64,000 nt of DNA from Xenopus tropicalis (GCF_000004195.4 NC_030681.2:140178006-140242005), one strand, 5' to 3'; positions 46,831-59,990 are shown, numbered from the stretch's first letter. The notes: generated by a model from the sequence alone, not told the origin. Numbers and translations are program-made.

Positions 46831-47928
46831 TCAGTGACTTTTTTCAAACCAACATGAAGTTTGTTCTCAAACTTCCCTTTCTAGTTTAAATTCAAGTGAC
46901 CCAAGGGCTTTTTATTGTTACCCAAGGAACATTGTCTGTTGGCTCACAAGTACTTATATTTGACAATATGGAAGTCTACATTCTCTTAATAGTCAGTTTC
47001 CCTTTAACCATAAGCATAACATTTCTTACTGGCAACCACCAGAAACCCCCAAATGAAAAAGTGGTGTCCCACATACCAGTTTTCTAAGGATAACATTACA
47101 TGAGGAGCTTTACCCCTGAGACTTTTCGTGGGAAATACAACACTGGGATTCTTTTCAAATCTACAGAAAGACCCCTCGTTGCAAATTAGGGCAGCGGAAG
47201 GAAACTCCGTACAAGTAAACTCCAATAATGAACTCAACAGGGCAAATGCAATCAGTGTGACAAGTATTCACCCAGCCTAGTAATCCACAGCAACTCAGTG
47301 AATTATCACTTTCAAACAGGTGAATAGTAAATGCTGATTGGTTGCTATGACTTACTAACCCATGAGTAAAATGTGTGCCTTTATTACATTACCCCAGATA
47401 TGCCTTTCAAAATGCTTGTTTCATATAACAGAGCTGGTTGGATGGACCCCATAAGGGAAGCAATAATTAAACATAAACAAGGTGTTAATAGAAAAAGGAT
47501 GGAAGGGCCCTGTTCTAATCAATCAGCCATTAGCTTTTAACAGCCTACAAGCTAGAAAAGGAAAGCAAAGATCGTATTGGAGACACAATTGCGCCCAATG
47601 CACCACAATTAATGCAGTTAGTCTCAAATCAGATACAATTGCACAGAATACTATTTGGTGTCATTTCCAGCATTCGGCCTGTGCGTGATGTTTGTGTCCT
47701 GTTGTTTAGGCACAACTGTGATGCACCCATTGGCTCAGGGAACCCCGAGGTGCAACTGCACTCAATTCCGAATGAGATACAGGGAGGACATGGCAGGAAG
47801 GCTGAGTGCAACTACACGGGAGGGCAAGAGGGAGTTTTGACGCAATTACCTTTAATCAATGGGGCAACTGCACTTGTGGTCATAAATTACCACTTGGTTG
47901 GGCAACTGCAATGGTGCAATTTAGATTA

Positions 47929-49150
47929 CAGGTATGGGACCTGTCATCCAGAATGCCTGGGACTTGGGGTTTGCTGGATCTTTCTGTAATTTGGATCTCC
48001 ATAACTTAAGTCTGCTAAAAATCATTTAAATATTGAATAAACCCAATAGGGCTGTTCTGCCCCCAATAAGGGGTAATTATATCTTAGTTGGGATCAAGTA
48101 CAGGTACTGTTTTATTATTACAGAGAAAAGGGAATCATTTAACCATTAAATAAACCCAATAGGCTGTTCTGCCCCCAATAAGGGGTAATTATATCTTAGT
48201 TGGGATCAAGTACAGGTACTGTTTTATTATTACAGAGAAAAGGGAATCATTTAATCATGAAATAAACCCAATAGGGCTGTTCTGCCCCAATAAGGGGTAA
48301 TTATATCTTAGTTGGGATCAAGTACAGGTACTGTTTTATTATTAAAGAGAAAAGGGAATCATTTAACCATTAAATAAACCCAATAGGCTGTTCTGCCCCC
48401 AATAAGGGGTAATTATATCTTAGTTGGGATCAAGTACAAGGTACTGTTTTATTATTACAGAGAAAAGGGAATCATTTAACCATGAAATAAACCCAATAGG
48501 GCTGTTCTGCCCCCAATAAGGGGTAATTATATCTTAGTTGGGATAAAATACAGGTACTGTTTTATTATTACAGAGAAAAGGGAATCATTTAACCATTAAA
48601 TAAACCCAATAGGGCTGTTCTGCCCCCAATAAGGGGTAATTATATCTTAGTTGGGATCAAGTACAGGTACTGTTTTATTATTAAAGAGAAAAGGGAATCA
48701 TTTAACCATTAAATAAACCCAATAGGCTGTTCTGCCCCCAATAAGGGGTAATTATATCTTAGTTGGGATCAAGTACAAGGTACTGTTTTATTATTACAGA
48801 GAAAAGGGAATCATTTAACCATGAAATAAACCCAATAGGGCTGTTCTGCCCCCAATAAGGGGTAATTATATCTTAGTTGGGATAAAATACAGGTACTGTT
48901 TTATTATTACAGAGAAAAGGGAATCATTTAACCATTAAATAAACCCAATAGGGCTGTTCTGCCCCCAATAAGGGGTAATTATATCTTAGTTGGGATCAAA
49001 TACAGGTACTGTTTTATTATTACAGAGAAAAGGGAATCATTTTTAAAAATTAGAATTATTGGCTTATAATGGAGTCTATGGGAGACGGCCTTTCTGTAAT
49101 TTGGAACTTTCTGGATAATGGGTTTCCGAAAAAGGGCTCCCATACCTGTA
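47929..49150 (+). mobile_element. complete ITR element with 113-bp tandem expansion (copy 2)
   Basis: Begins ACAGGTATGGGACCTGTCAT and ends GGGCTCCCATACCTGT, matching the two ends of 51804-52133. Between them lie about nine 112-113-bp units. Rare variants (AATAGGCTGTTC, GTACAAGGTACT, GATAAAATACAGG) recur with a 339-bp spacing, so three-unit blocks were themselves duplicated. Length ~1.22 kb versus ~330 bp for the unexpanded form. Confidence 0.88.
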
Positions 49151-49384
49151 TATGTTAGTAAATGATCTTTCAGGTTGATTATTTGAAGAAAAACCATGGC
49201 AAGAAGATGAAGAGAAGACAAACAGTTTGGGTGACAGGTTAAACAGAATAGCATACAGCTGGTGAGATGGATATTTTATGTAAATACAGTATAACAGTGT
49301 TTGCTTATGAGATGCATGCTAATGACTCCTGGGTACTGAGAATTTATAGCAACATGGCAGAGCCGCACAAGCTTTGCTGTCTGT

Positions 49385-49720
49385 CATCTACTGCTTCCCA
49401 TATTCACCATTTCATCTACTGCTTCCCATATTCACCATTTCATCTACTGCTTCCCATATTCACCATTTCATCTACTGCTTCCCATATTCACCATTTCATC
49501 TACTGCTTCCCATATTCACCATTTCATCTACTGCTTCCCATATTCACCATTTCATCTACTGCTTCCCATATTCACCATTTCATCTACTGCTTCCCATATT
49601 CACCATTTCATCTACTGCTTCCCATATTCACCATTTCATCTACTGCTTCCCATATTCACCATTTCATCTACTGCTTCCCATATTCACCATTTCATCTACT
49701 GCTTCCCATATTCACCATTT
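49385..49720. repeat. 28-bp minisatellite, 12 identical copies
   Basis: Exactly 336 bp, 12 copies of a unit containing CATCTACTGCTTCCC and ATATTCACCATTT, with no difference seen among copies. The unit has no stop codon in the plus frames and 28 is not divisible by 3. The frame therefore rotates and produces apparent 145- and 196-residue proteins that are not real. Confidence 0.97.
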
Positions 49721-50013
49721 CTCAAACGATTCTGTGGGGTTTCTGGGGCATTTTAAGGTTATGTTTGACAAAAATTCATGTTATTGCACCAAGCACTGGA
49801 ACAAACTGTAAAACGGACCCTTTCTCTAAGCCATTGATATTTTTGGAATCTCCCTGACCTTTTGTGAAATCACAAAAAAAAAATGGCTGCACCATCAGCA
49901 GATCAGAATTTGGCTGTAGGAGTTAACGTGGGGTGGGAAATGGGTTCTATTTATGTTCCCAAACTGCTCATTACTAATAAGCCAACAGTACGGATTTTTT
50001 TTTTTTGTAACTA

Positions 50014-50942
50014 TGTAGGGATCCATAGGGTTAACTAGTTTCTATGGCTGTAAGCCCTTTCATTTCATTAGTCTGTGCTGTTACTGGGCAAACACCCATG
50101 TATCAGTTTAGAGTTCACCTTATGCTTATTGGTTATATGGGTTGACCACACCTCTTGCAAACTCATATAGTGTTTAGCAGGAGGGTGTGGCTTCCTCTTT
50201 GGCTGCATCTGCTGATGCCCAGGTGGAAGTTTCACTGAGCCTGGGATCAACAGGGCCCCAGTAAAGCCTTTCACCCTAGAGTCTGCCTATACTCTAGATA
50301 AGTCGGGGACAGGGCCCCTGTGAATGAGGACCAGTTAGATAGTAAGTTGTGTCAAGCACTATCTAGGAAAGTGAGATAGAGAGAGAAGGAAGCTAGAACA
50401 GTTCGGCTCCACCAAGGATAGTAGTTGGAAGTACCCTTCCATACAGGCACTGTTGCCTTAGCGCAGGGCCACAGTTTAAACATAGGAGGCAGGTAGTATG
50501 TGAACCCTGATCCAGAGTTGCTGTGGGACCCTAAGGGCTAGAGGTGTTCAACCTGAGGAGTGTGGTATCCAATCTGACTGTTCCAGAGAGTGAGCAACTG
50601 ACCAGGTGGCACCAGGTGGCACTGGTGGCACCAGGTGGCACTGACCCTGCACCCTCTCTGTGCTGTCCTCAGAGTATTTCTATTCTAACTGCTTTATGTG
50701 AGTATCCTGCCTATTGATTGTCTTTGACAATAAACCGATTCTGTTGTTAAAATGCAAAAACCTTCTGGCACCCATTTGTTATTCTGCACTGCACACAGCT
50801 ACAGTGGGTTGTAGTTGAACTACACCGTCTGGTCCCTTCCACATAGCGAAGGCCCCTCCTGAAGGATTGAGTCGTGTGTACCCCATGCTCTAAACCTATC
50901 TAGCCGTGCTGTTGACTTGGTTACAGCCAAGAAGGGGTTACA
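50014..50942 (+). mobile_element. probable solo LTR (929 bp)
   Basis: Starts TGTAGGGATCCATAGGGTTA and ends AAGAAGGGGTTACA, that is TG…CA with TGTA/TACA inverted ends. The flanks are ACTA at 50010-50013 and ACTA at 50943-50946, a 4-bp target duplication. A poly(A) signal AATAAA lies at 50729-50734, as expected in an LTR. No internal retroviral or gag-pol sequence flanks it, so it appears to be a recombined solo copy. The family is not identified and the 4-bp duplication is weak alone. Confidence 0.65.
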
Positions 50943-51803
50943 ACTATTTATTCAGTTAAGAGCAATATTTAATCCATCTACACACAAACACATAAACAGA
51001 GGGAATGGATAATGATCAGATAAAGGATCAGCTCCTATTTATATTTTGCAGTAGGGGGATCATGTTCCCCACTATTCAGATGCTTTATTATAGATTAGGA
51101 AGGGAAACGAGCAAGGATATTAGCCAGGGGATGGGGAATAGTAAACGGAGGCACTTTAGCATATAGTTTTCCATTGAGGGACGTTATTAATTCTATTAGG
51201 TTTTTGTGCACACACAGACTGCATGTATATAGCTTGCTAATGACAGACACTTGCCAAGCCAAGCAGGTAGCCAGATAAATAAAGAAACCTTTACACAGTG
51301 TTCCCTTAGTGGGACAGTTTCTGTGGGAATTCAAATTACTGAGGGCTACGCAAGATCTATTGACGCAGGGATTAGTAAATCCTCATTGCCAGAAACTGTA
51401 TCCAAGGCTGCATGGTGGATGTGACTGTATTTAAATGAATGCTGCCATTTAATGTTTGTTATTGTTATTTACAATTGAAAACTGTCTTATTTATTGTTAA
51501 TTTATATCTGCAATGACATATATTTCAATGTATTTTTAAATGGTAAAAGTACGGCTTGAAAATTCCCTTAATCCTACCACTTCTGCCTGTGGAAATTGAA
51601 CAAAAATGTGAGTTTGTTTTTAACTACTGACAAATGTGCATTAGGTTTTGGGATAAAAATGAAATAAAAAGTCACTTGTGCTGATGGGATTCCCATAGGG
51701 GCAATAGCAGGCTATTTAGGTTGCTGGATACCTCGTGATACCAAACAAAGGCTACAGTGGGTTAAATTCAAGTCATCACCGGGATCCATTTTCCCTGGGA
51801 AAT

Positions 51804-52133
51804 ACAGGTATAGGACCCATTATCCAGAATGCTCAGGACCAAGGGTATTCCGGATAAGGGGTCTTTCCGTAATTTGGATCTCAATACCTTAAGTCTACTA
51901 AAAAATCAATAAAACATTAATTAAACCCAATAGGATTGTTTTGCATCCAATAAGGATTATATATATCTTAGTTGGGATCAATTACAAGGTACTGTTTTAT
52001 TTCCACATAGAAAAAGGAAATCAGTTTTAAAATTCTGAATTATTTGATTAAAATGGAGTCTATGGGAGACTGGCTTTCCGTAATTCGGAGCTTTCTGGAT
52101 AACGGGTTTCCGGATAAGGGGTCCGATACCTGT
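51804..52133 (+). mobile_element. complete unexpanded ITR element (~330 bp)
   Basis: Starts ACAGGTATAGGACCCATTAT and ends GGGGTCCGATACCTGT, so the ends are inverted repeats. The interior has one copy of the segment AAACCCAATAGGATTG, TTAGTTGGGATCAATTAC and GTACTGTTTTATTTCC. Both halves also carry TTTCCGTAATTYGGA motifs, making the element partly palindromic. It is the reference form for five other copies in this window. No coding capacity. Confidence 0.85.
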
Positions 52134-52497
52134 ACATTCTTTAGATAAAATAGGTACATTTATAGTAGCACATATGCCCACACTCCCTGGCCCCTACAGG
52201 TCCCCTACAGAAATTTAGAAGTCCAACTTCCTACATCTCCTTATTGAGGAGGAAATGGGGGTTCAGAAGGCTGTAGAACCATAAAATCTGCCATTTTTAA
52301 TGGAAAGATCTCATATTAAGGAAATTCAGTCTTGAGGATGACATTGCTACGTTATCAAGGGTAATAACACAATGGGAGATTCCAACTGTTTTGCCAATGT
52401 TGTTTTTTTTCGGTAGGCCAAAAATCACACTCCATTGATCTCTAGGACAATAACACAGAAGTCCCAGTAGCCATTGCTATAAAAGGTCATTGCCCAT

Positions 52498-52830
52498 TTA
52501 AAAGAAAACTATACCCCCAGAATGAATAAATAACCAACAGATAGTTTATAGCATTAAAGAATCTTACCAAACTGGAATATATATCAGTAAATATTGCCCT
52601 TTTACATCCTTTCCCTTGAGCCGCCATTTAGTGATGGGCTGTGTGTTCCCTCAGAGATCAGCTGACAGGAAATAATGCAGCTCTAACTGTCACAGGAAGT
52701 AGTGTGGGAGTAAAAGGCAGAACTCTGCCCATTCATTGGCTGATGGGGCCTAGCATGTATGTGTGCCTTGGCTTGTTTGTGTGCATCGTGAATCCTATGA
52801 TACCTAGTCAGTAATCAATCAGTGATAATG
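52498..52830 (+). mobile_element. T2-like MITE, right end not found
   Basis: TTAAAAGAAAACTATACCCC followed by AGAATGAATAAATAACCAAC and AAGAATCTTACCAAACTGG matches, from memory, a common Xenopus T2-type element. The right terminus could not be placed. Confidence 0.5.
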
Positions 52831-53631
52831 GCCAATCAGCAGGTAGCATATACTGGTCTCTTTTCTAAAAGCAAACATCTTGTGTTGGGTTAATTTCCGT
52901 CGGCAACCTCTGTGCCTTTTATTACATATGGAGTGTGTAAGGTGAGACTGAGACAGAATCACAACTAGACATAGGATCAGGTTACCAGGAAATATAAAAG
53001 CATAAAATCCGTTATAACTTTCCAAAATTAAAAAATAAAAACCTTTGTGTTAACAAAGCTCCTCCATTTTATAACTACACTTTTATAGCTTCATATGAGT
53101 ATTTCATTAAACACTGTACATTAGCTCCAGGCAAAGAGAAAGCCCATTGTACAATAAGTCATTGATAGTCTACTCTTCACTGAGCACCAAGGTTACATTT
53201 GGATAAAATACATCCGCGCTGCCTGGAGTTTGAGCAATGAGGGGAACCATTTCAAGCACAATAAAAACTTCCAGCACAATGCAATTCCCCATGCAAAGCA
53301 CCACTAAGCAGGGATAAAAGGGCAAAGCAAATCTTATACATAATGTCCCGTATTCTCATTAACGGGAAGGGGAATAAGGCCAAAGCTTTGTCTATAGCGA
53401 GGATGGAGGACGAGGTTTGAAAGGTCAGTAAGGCTTGGAAATTCCTTACTCATGTGTAATGGACAAGCTGTACTATTCCTAGATATGGATGAACTTTATT
53501 TTAATTATTTGGTAGAAGTGGATGGCGACAAGGGGACTATTTCACTAAATAGAGGTTACAGTGCATGACTTTTACAGGGTCGATCAAGGAGAAGTAAGAA
53601 TTTTTTCAACAAATAGCGAAGTAATTAGGTA

Positions 53632-54611
53632 CAGGTATGGAAACCCTTATCCGGAAACCCGTTATCCAGAAAGTTCCGAATTACAGAAAGGCCATGTCCC
53701 AGAGACTCCATTATAAGAAGATAATTCTAATTTTTAAAAATGATTTCCTTTTTCTCTGTAATAATAAAACAGTACCTTTACTTGATCCCAACTAAGATAT
53801 AATTACCCCTTATTGGGGGCAGAACAGTCCTATTGGGTTTATTTCATGGTTAAATGATTCCCTTTTCTCTGTAATAATAAAACAGTACCTGTACTTGATC
53901 CCAACTAAGATATAATTAATCCTTATTGGGGGCAGAACAGCCCTATTGGGTTTATTTAATGGTTAAATGATTCCCTTTTCTCTGTAATAATAAAACAGTA
54001 CCTGTACTTGATCCCAACTAAGATATAATTACCCCTTATTGGGGGCAGAACAACCCTATTGGGTTTATTTCATGGTTAAATGATTCCCTCTTCTCTGTAA
54101 TAATAAAACAGTACCTGTACTTGATCCCAACTAAGATATAATTACCCCTTATTGGGGGCAGAACAGCCCTATTGGGTTTATTTAATGGTTAAATGATTCC
54201 CTTTTCTCTGTAATAATAAAACAGTAGCTGTACTTGATCCCAACTAAGATATAATTACCCCTTATTGGGGCAGAACAGCCCTATTGGGTTTATTTCATGG
54301 TTAAATGATTCCCTTTTCTCTGTAATAATAAAACAGTACCTGTACTTGATCCCAACTAAGATATAATTACCCCTTATTGGGGGCAGAACAGCCCTATTGG
54401 GTTTATTTCATGGTTAAATGATTCCCTTTTCTCTGTAATAATAAAACAGTACCTGTACTTGATCCCAACTAAGATATAATTACCCCTTATTGGGGGCAGA
54501 ACAATCCTATTTGGTTTATTTAATATTTAACTGATTTTTTTAGTAGACTCAAGTTATGGAGATCCAAATTACAGAAAGATCCCTTATCCAGAATACAGGT
54601 CCCTTACCTGT
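53632..54611 (-). mobile_element. complete ITR element with 113-bp tandem expansion (copy 3)
   Basis: Reverse orientation: begins ACAGGTATGGAAACCCTTAT and ends CCCTTACCTGT. Roughly seven tandem units carry TAATAATAAAACAGTACCTG and CTTATTGGGGGCAGAACA. Variation among units is small (AATTAATCC, GTAGCTG). Confidence 0.88.
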
Positions 54612-54851
54612 ACATGAAAAACTAGTGTTGCTGCTCCGTAAAGCTATTGAAGCCCTGAATGTCTATAATGTTTATGATTGGTGCTTAATGTAAATTAGAA
54701 ATGATGCATTCTGGGTTTTATGAATGACATGGGCAATAACAAAACTAGAATGGCTCAAAAATTTGACAGCTCACCAAATTATGTTAAAGGTCCAGGTGAA
54801 CCAGCCCCAAAACCTCAGCTAGGGGAGAGGATATCCGTACACTCAATGGGA

Positions 54852-55064
54852 CACTCAAGGAAGCCACATACAGGCTAAATAAAAAAAAGAAGAAGTATTT
54901 ATTGAGAAACCATCTGTACAATAGCCTTATGCATATCGTGCAACTTAGTTATAGATGAATGTGTGCGTGTAGCCCAGAACGCATAAGGATAGTTCAGAGG
55001 TGGTTTCTCAATAAATACTTTTTCTACTTTATTACATTGGGCTGTATGTAGGTTCCTTGAGTAG
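54852..55064. mobile_element. fold-back element
   Basis: The left arm (ACTCAAGGAAGCCACATACA, GTATTTATTGAGAAACCATC) recurs inverted on the right (GGTTTCTCAATAAATACTTT, TGTATGTAGGTTCCTTGAGT) around a loop of ~95 bp. Family unknown. Confidence 0.7.
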
Positions 55065-55331
55065 TTTAAGCTTTATTGGGATGTTATGGTGACTTATTTG
55101 TTAATGGCTACTCTAACTAGGGTTTCTGTCGTTAATCGTGGGTTTCCTACATACCCACCTGGCTACTGAACACTTCTGCCCACTTGGACCAGCCCCTGAC
55201 AGGACTCCTGCTTGATGGTGGAGCTAGAGGTATTGCAGGAGATACACTTCCAGCTCCAGTCTCTGGGCACACATGTAAGTAGATGCTCACAAACCACTTG
55301 CTCTTTCTAGTGCATGGGTCTTTTTCTTCAT

Positions 55332-57235
55332 TGTAGCCTCTACAATACATGCATTACTAGCCCACTGTAGCCTTCATTGTAGCCTCTACAATACATGCAT
55401 TACTAGCCCACTGTAGCCTTCATTGTAGCCTCTACAATACACGCATTACTAGCCCACTGTAGCCTTCATTGTAGCCTCTACAATACATGCATTACTGGCC
55501 CACTGTAGCCTTCATTGTAGCCTCTACAATACACGCATTACTAGCCCACTGTAGCCTTCATTGTAGCCTCTACAATACATGCATTACTAGCCCACTGTAG
55601 CCTTCATTGTAGCCTCTACAATACACGCATTACTAGCCCACTGTAGCCTTCATTGTAGCCTCTACAATACATGCATTACTGGCCCACTGTAGCCTTCATT
55701 GTAGCCTCTACAATACATGCATTACTAGCCCACTGTAGCCTTCATTGTAGCCTCTACAATACACGCATTACTAGCCCACTGTAGCCTTCATTGTAGCCTC
55801 TACAATACACGCATTACAAGCCCACTGTAGCCTTCATTGTAGCCTCTACAATACACGCATTACTAGCCCACTTTAGCCTTCATTGTAGCCTCTACAATAC
55901 ACGCATTACTAGCCCGCTGTAGCCTTCATTGTAGCCTCTATAATACACGCATTACTGGCCCACTGTAGCCTCTACAATACACGCATTACTAGCCCGCTGT
56001 AGCCTTCATTGTAGCCTCTATAATACACGCATTTCTGGCCCACTGTAGCTTCTACAATACACGCATTACTAGCCCACTGTAGCCTTCATTGTAGCCTCTA
56101 TAATACACGCATTACTGGCCCACTGTAGCCTCTACAATACACGCATTACTAGCCCACTGTAGCCTTCATTGTAGCCTCTACAATACACGCATTACTAGCC
56201 CACTGTAGCCTTCATTGTAGCCTCTACAATACATGCATTACTGGCCCACTGTAGCCTCTACAATACACGCATTACTAGCCCACTGTAGCCTTCATTGTAG
56301 CCTCTACAATACACGCATTACTGGCCCACTGTAGCCTCTACAATACACGCATTCCTAGCCCACTGTAGCCTTCATTGTAGCCTCTACAATACACGCATTA
56401 CTAGCCCACTGTAGCCTTCATTGTAGCCTCTACAATACACGCATTACTAGCCCACTTTAGCCTTCATTGTAGCCTCTACAATACACGCATTACTAGCCCA
56501 CTGTAGCCTTCATTGTAGCCTCTACAATACACGCATTACTAGCCCACTGTAGCCTTCATTGTAGCCTCTACAATACACGCATTACTGGCCCACTGTAGCC
56601 TCTACAATACACGCATTACTAGCCCACTGTAGCCTTCATTGTAGCCTCTACAATACACGCATTACTGGCCCACTGTAGCCTCTACAATAAATGCATTACT
56701 AGCCCACTGTAGCCTTCATTGTAGCCTCTACAATACACGCATTACTAGCCCACTGTAGCCTTCATTGTAGCCTCTACAATACACGCATTACTAGCCCATT
56801 GTAGCCTCTACAATACACGCATTACTAGCCCACTGTAGCCTTCATTGTAGCCTCTACAATACATGCATTACTGGCCCACTGTAGCCTCTACAATACACGC
56901 ATTCCTAGCCCACTGTAGCCTTCATTGTAGCCTCTACAATACACGCATTACTAGCCCACTGTAGCCTTCATTGTAGCCTCTACAATACATGCATTACTAG
57001 CCCACTTTAGCCTTCATTGTAGCCTCTACAATACACGCATTACTAGCCCACTGTAGCCTTCATTGTAGCCTCTACAATACACGCATTACTAGCCCACTGT
57101 AGCCTTCATTGTAGCCTCTACAATACATGCATTACTAGCCCACTGTAGCCTTCATTGTAGCCTCTACAATACACGCATTACTAGCCCACTGTAGCCTTCA
57201 TTGTAGCCTCTACAATACACGCATTACTAGCCCAC
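55332..57235. repeat. 46/34-bp minisatellite (~1.9 kb)
   Basis: About 43 units. The long unit (46 bp) is TGTAGCCTTCAT plus a 34-bp core with TGTAGCCTCTACAATACACG and CATTACTAGCCCAC. The short unit lacks the first 12 bp, probably by recombination between the two TGTAGCC repeats. Short units cluster between about 55,960 and 56,880. ACACGCATT versus ACATGCATT and CTAGCCC versus CTGGCCC are recurrent variants. No open frame of note. Confidence 0.95.
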
Positions 57236-58696
57236 TCCATTCCCTATCTAAATTTTGTTGCGCCCCTCTACAGATTTATAGGTTTGCTGAAGAGTAAACC
57301 TCGACGGACGTGTCGTTTCTCAATCTAAAATACTACACCCTTCTTATGATGTTCCTGGCAAATATTCACCGGTAGACGTTGATGAGGGCTTACGAAAGAT
57401 TTATTTCGAGACCGGATTATATTTTTGTTCCTTGAGGCTATGGCTCATTTTATACAACATAAAATATAGAAGATATAAGATCTGCAGACAATGACTGACA
57501 CCACGTTCTGCAGCAACATCTGTTACTCACAATAAACCATTAATCCTTATTCCTTAAGGACTCATCTAATATTGTCAAACTAAGAATATAAATTGCTTGC
57601 AAATTTTTTGTTCCTCAAATGCATAACCTTGAAATTGCCTGTAATGAACATACCCTGAAAGTAACTTCTTTTTACTTATTGGAATAGTTTGATGCTAACG
57701 GTATGGGATCTATTATTTGTAAACCTGTTATCCAAAGAGCTCCCAAATGATAAGTTTTCAATAGGCCTAGCTATACAATTCTTCTTTTTTTGTGTTTAAT
57801 CCTACTTTTTTTAATTCTATAAATCGGGAATCGGGAATTCTATAAATCGGGAAAAGAGACTATCATTATTAATTTAATGTACTCAGGGAGATAAACTTTC
57901 CTGGTAGTAACGCATTTGTAAATTCTGTTTTGCTATCCATAAATAGAAAGGGTAATGGCAAGATCTATATACTCCTCTCCTATACTTCAGTCCTATCCAA
58001 AATGATAGACGTGGGCCAAGTGTCCACTATGTCACATATCATGGAACAAACAAATTATACAACAATATCATATCATTCTAAAAGTCTTTGATATGCTGAG
58101 AGCCATAAACATCTCTGAGGAGGCCACATCCAGTTGGGCAACTCTGCTCTATCTGAAATTGCTATTGTGTTTACCATAGAGTCTCAGTCAGAGAGGTTGA
58201 GATTTGGGGTAAACGCTTCAATGAAGTCCTGGATACCGCTGGATCTGCAGCAAATTGACTGGCATTATGTCTTATAAATGTAACCATGTTATAGTTAATG
58301 GGCAGAGTGGCCAAATGTTGGATTGTTAAAGTTGCTTGAATATATCTTTTTTTCTGATACCACTGCATGGTAAAGGCTCAGTATAAGACCACAGTGTTGT
58401 AGAGCTGTGGCAGCTCTGTATTCATGTAGGCATTCGTTATCCCTACCCCTATCTTGCGAGTCATTCAGATGTGCAAATAAGGGAGACCTGAGGATCCAGG
58501 ACGCAGCAGCTGGGCCCTATCCTTACCATTTGTCCTATGGCAGGCATTAAATACAGAACAGGGTTGTACCCAAACTGCACCTTGTATCTTGCACTGGGTA
58601 TAAGCTGCACTCAAATTCCACTTATAGAGGAAGGAATATCATGAATGACCACTTTGGTGTTATTGGGATGCGCCTTGCACCACATTCACATTACTT

Positions 58697-58926
58697 TGTG
58701 CAGGGCCCACCGGGCTATTGCCTCAGGGGCCCCTGCACCTCACACCCCCTGCAGGGGCCCCCACTACCCATCCAACCCCTTCCACTAAGAGCACGTAATT
58801 TAACTTACCCTCAGCGTGTCGGGGGAGGGAGACCAGCGGCTCGGTGAAGCGCCCTGCGGAGATCGGGTCTGGGCCGCTGGGCCCACCAGGTTTTTTTCTA
58901 GTGCCCTGGCGGCCCAGTCCGACCCT
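58697..58926. mobile_element. GC-rich ITR element, diverged copy
   Basis: The right end GGCGGCCCAGTCCGACCCTGA matches the right end of 40867-41044, and the interior CCCCTGCAGGGGCCCCCAC is shared. The left end is unclear (TGTGCAGGGCCCACCGG). Probably truncated on the left. Confidence 0.6.
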
Positions 58927-59364
58927 GACTATGTGCAATGGAAGCACTAATGTACAAGGTTAAGCAAGCAATTCATTTGCACAATTATTTATTTGCTATG
59001 AACAATTAGCCACCATTATCTCTATGGTTCCACAAAGGCTAAAAGATTAAAGATTTTAAAAAAGTATATGCTATGATTAAGACACTTTGGAAAAGTTACA
59101 AATGTAAGAGGTGCAAATGAATTTTCAAGGAAACCCGTCTATTCATTGAGGCACATACAGTACTACTAATGGAAATACTGCTGTAATGCTCTGTAAATAC
59201 AATACCTGCTTGGCCGATTCCTCAGTGGTATAATTACAGCATTCCCATGAAATCACTAATGTATGATAAGGGATAATGAAAAATCAACAATTATATCAAT
59301 GAAAGAAAGAGAGAATGGGGCTGGGAAAAGCTATTTGTCTTTTATTTTGAAAAAGGTGCAGCCA

Positions 59365-59570
59365 CAATTGTTGCTTGAGTTCTTGAACAAGCATAGTATC
59401 CAAGGCTATTGTGATACTTATATCTACAGTTAGTATTAGTGGTTGTATATATAGTTTATGTATGTGAGCGTATAGATTGGTAGGTGTGGGTTGTGGGTGC
59501 TGGATTTACTTGGATGGGTTGAACTTGATGGACTCTGGTCTTTTTTCAACCCTATGTAACATGGACCTAT
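59365..59570 (+). mobile_element. L2/CR1-like LINE 3' tail
   Basis: GAGTTCTTGAACAAGCATAG, GATGGACTCTGGTCTTTTTT and CAACCCTATGTAACATGG are the reverse complement of the tail at 41608-41825. This copy is in the opposite orientation. Confidence 0.65.
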
Positions 59571-59924
59571 CTGCCATGTTCCAATCATGTGACCCTACAT
59601 CTGCCTGAAACACAAAAAAATATATATTTTTTTTAATAAAAGAGGTGTTTAAACCGGTGCAAATACAGTACAATTTCAGGTCTTCTGATACACATTGTAT
59701 CCTCCAATCTCCATTCACACCTTTTTCAGCTGCAGTATGGGGCCGTTATTGGCATATTCATGGGGATTAGGGTGGCCATATATGAAAGATCCAGAAAGAG
59801 CACACATGCCCACCTTGAGGTGGGTGATACTGGACTTATCACACCAAGGGGAATAGGGGGCCACATAAATGTGCTGATGTGGTCATTACTCCACATGATT
59901 TTTAAACCTATCTGATCAATATCT

Positions 59925-59990
59925 GGCCAATTTTCTGCCAGATATTGGTTGGGTAGGCCCATTAGAGTGCCCCATACATAGGCAGATAAG
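59925..59990. mobile_element. short repeat fragment shared with 45815-45875
   Basis: ATATCTGGCCAATTTTCTGC, GCCAGATATTGG and TGCCCCATACATAG resemble TCTGCCCAATTTTCAGCC, GCCAGATATCG and GGCCTTATACATAG near 45,815-45,875. Fragments of one unidentified dispersed repeat. Confidence 0.4.

Noticed and set aside
49267..49857. 196-residue frame
   Set aside because: Twelve identical 28-bp units in rotating frame; no signal for coding outside the repeat.
58171..58368. 65-residue minus-strand frame considered as an upstream exon or LINE remnant
   Set aside because: No convincing splice sites and no recognisable motif; left unassigned.
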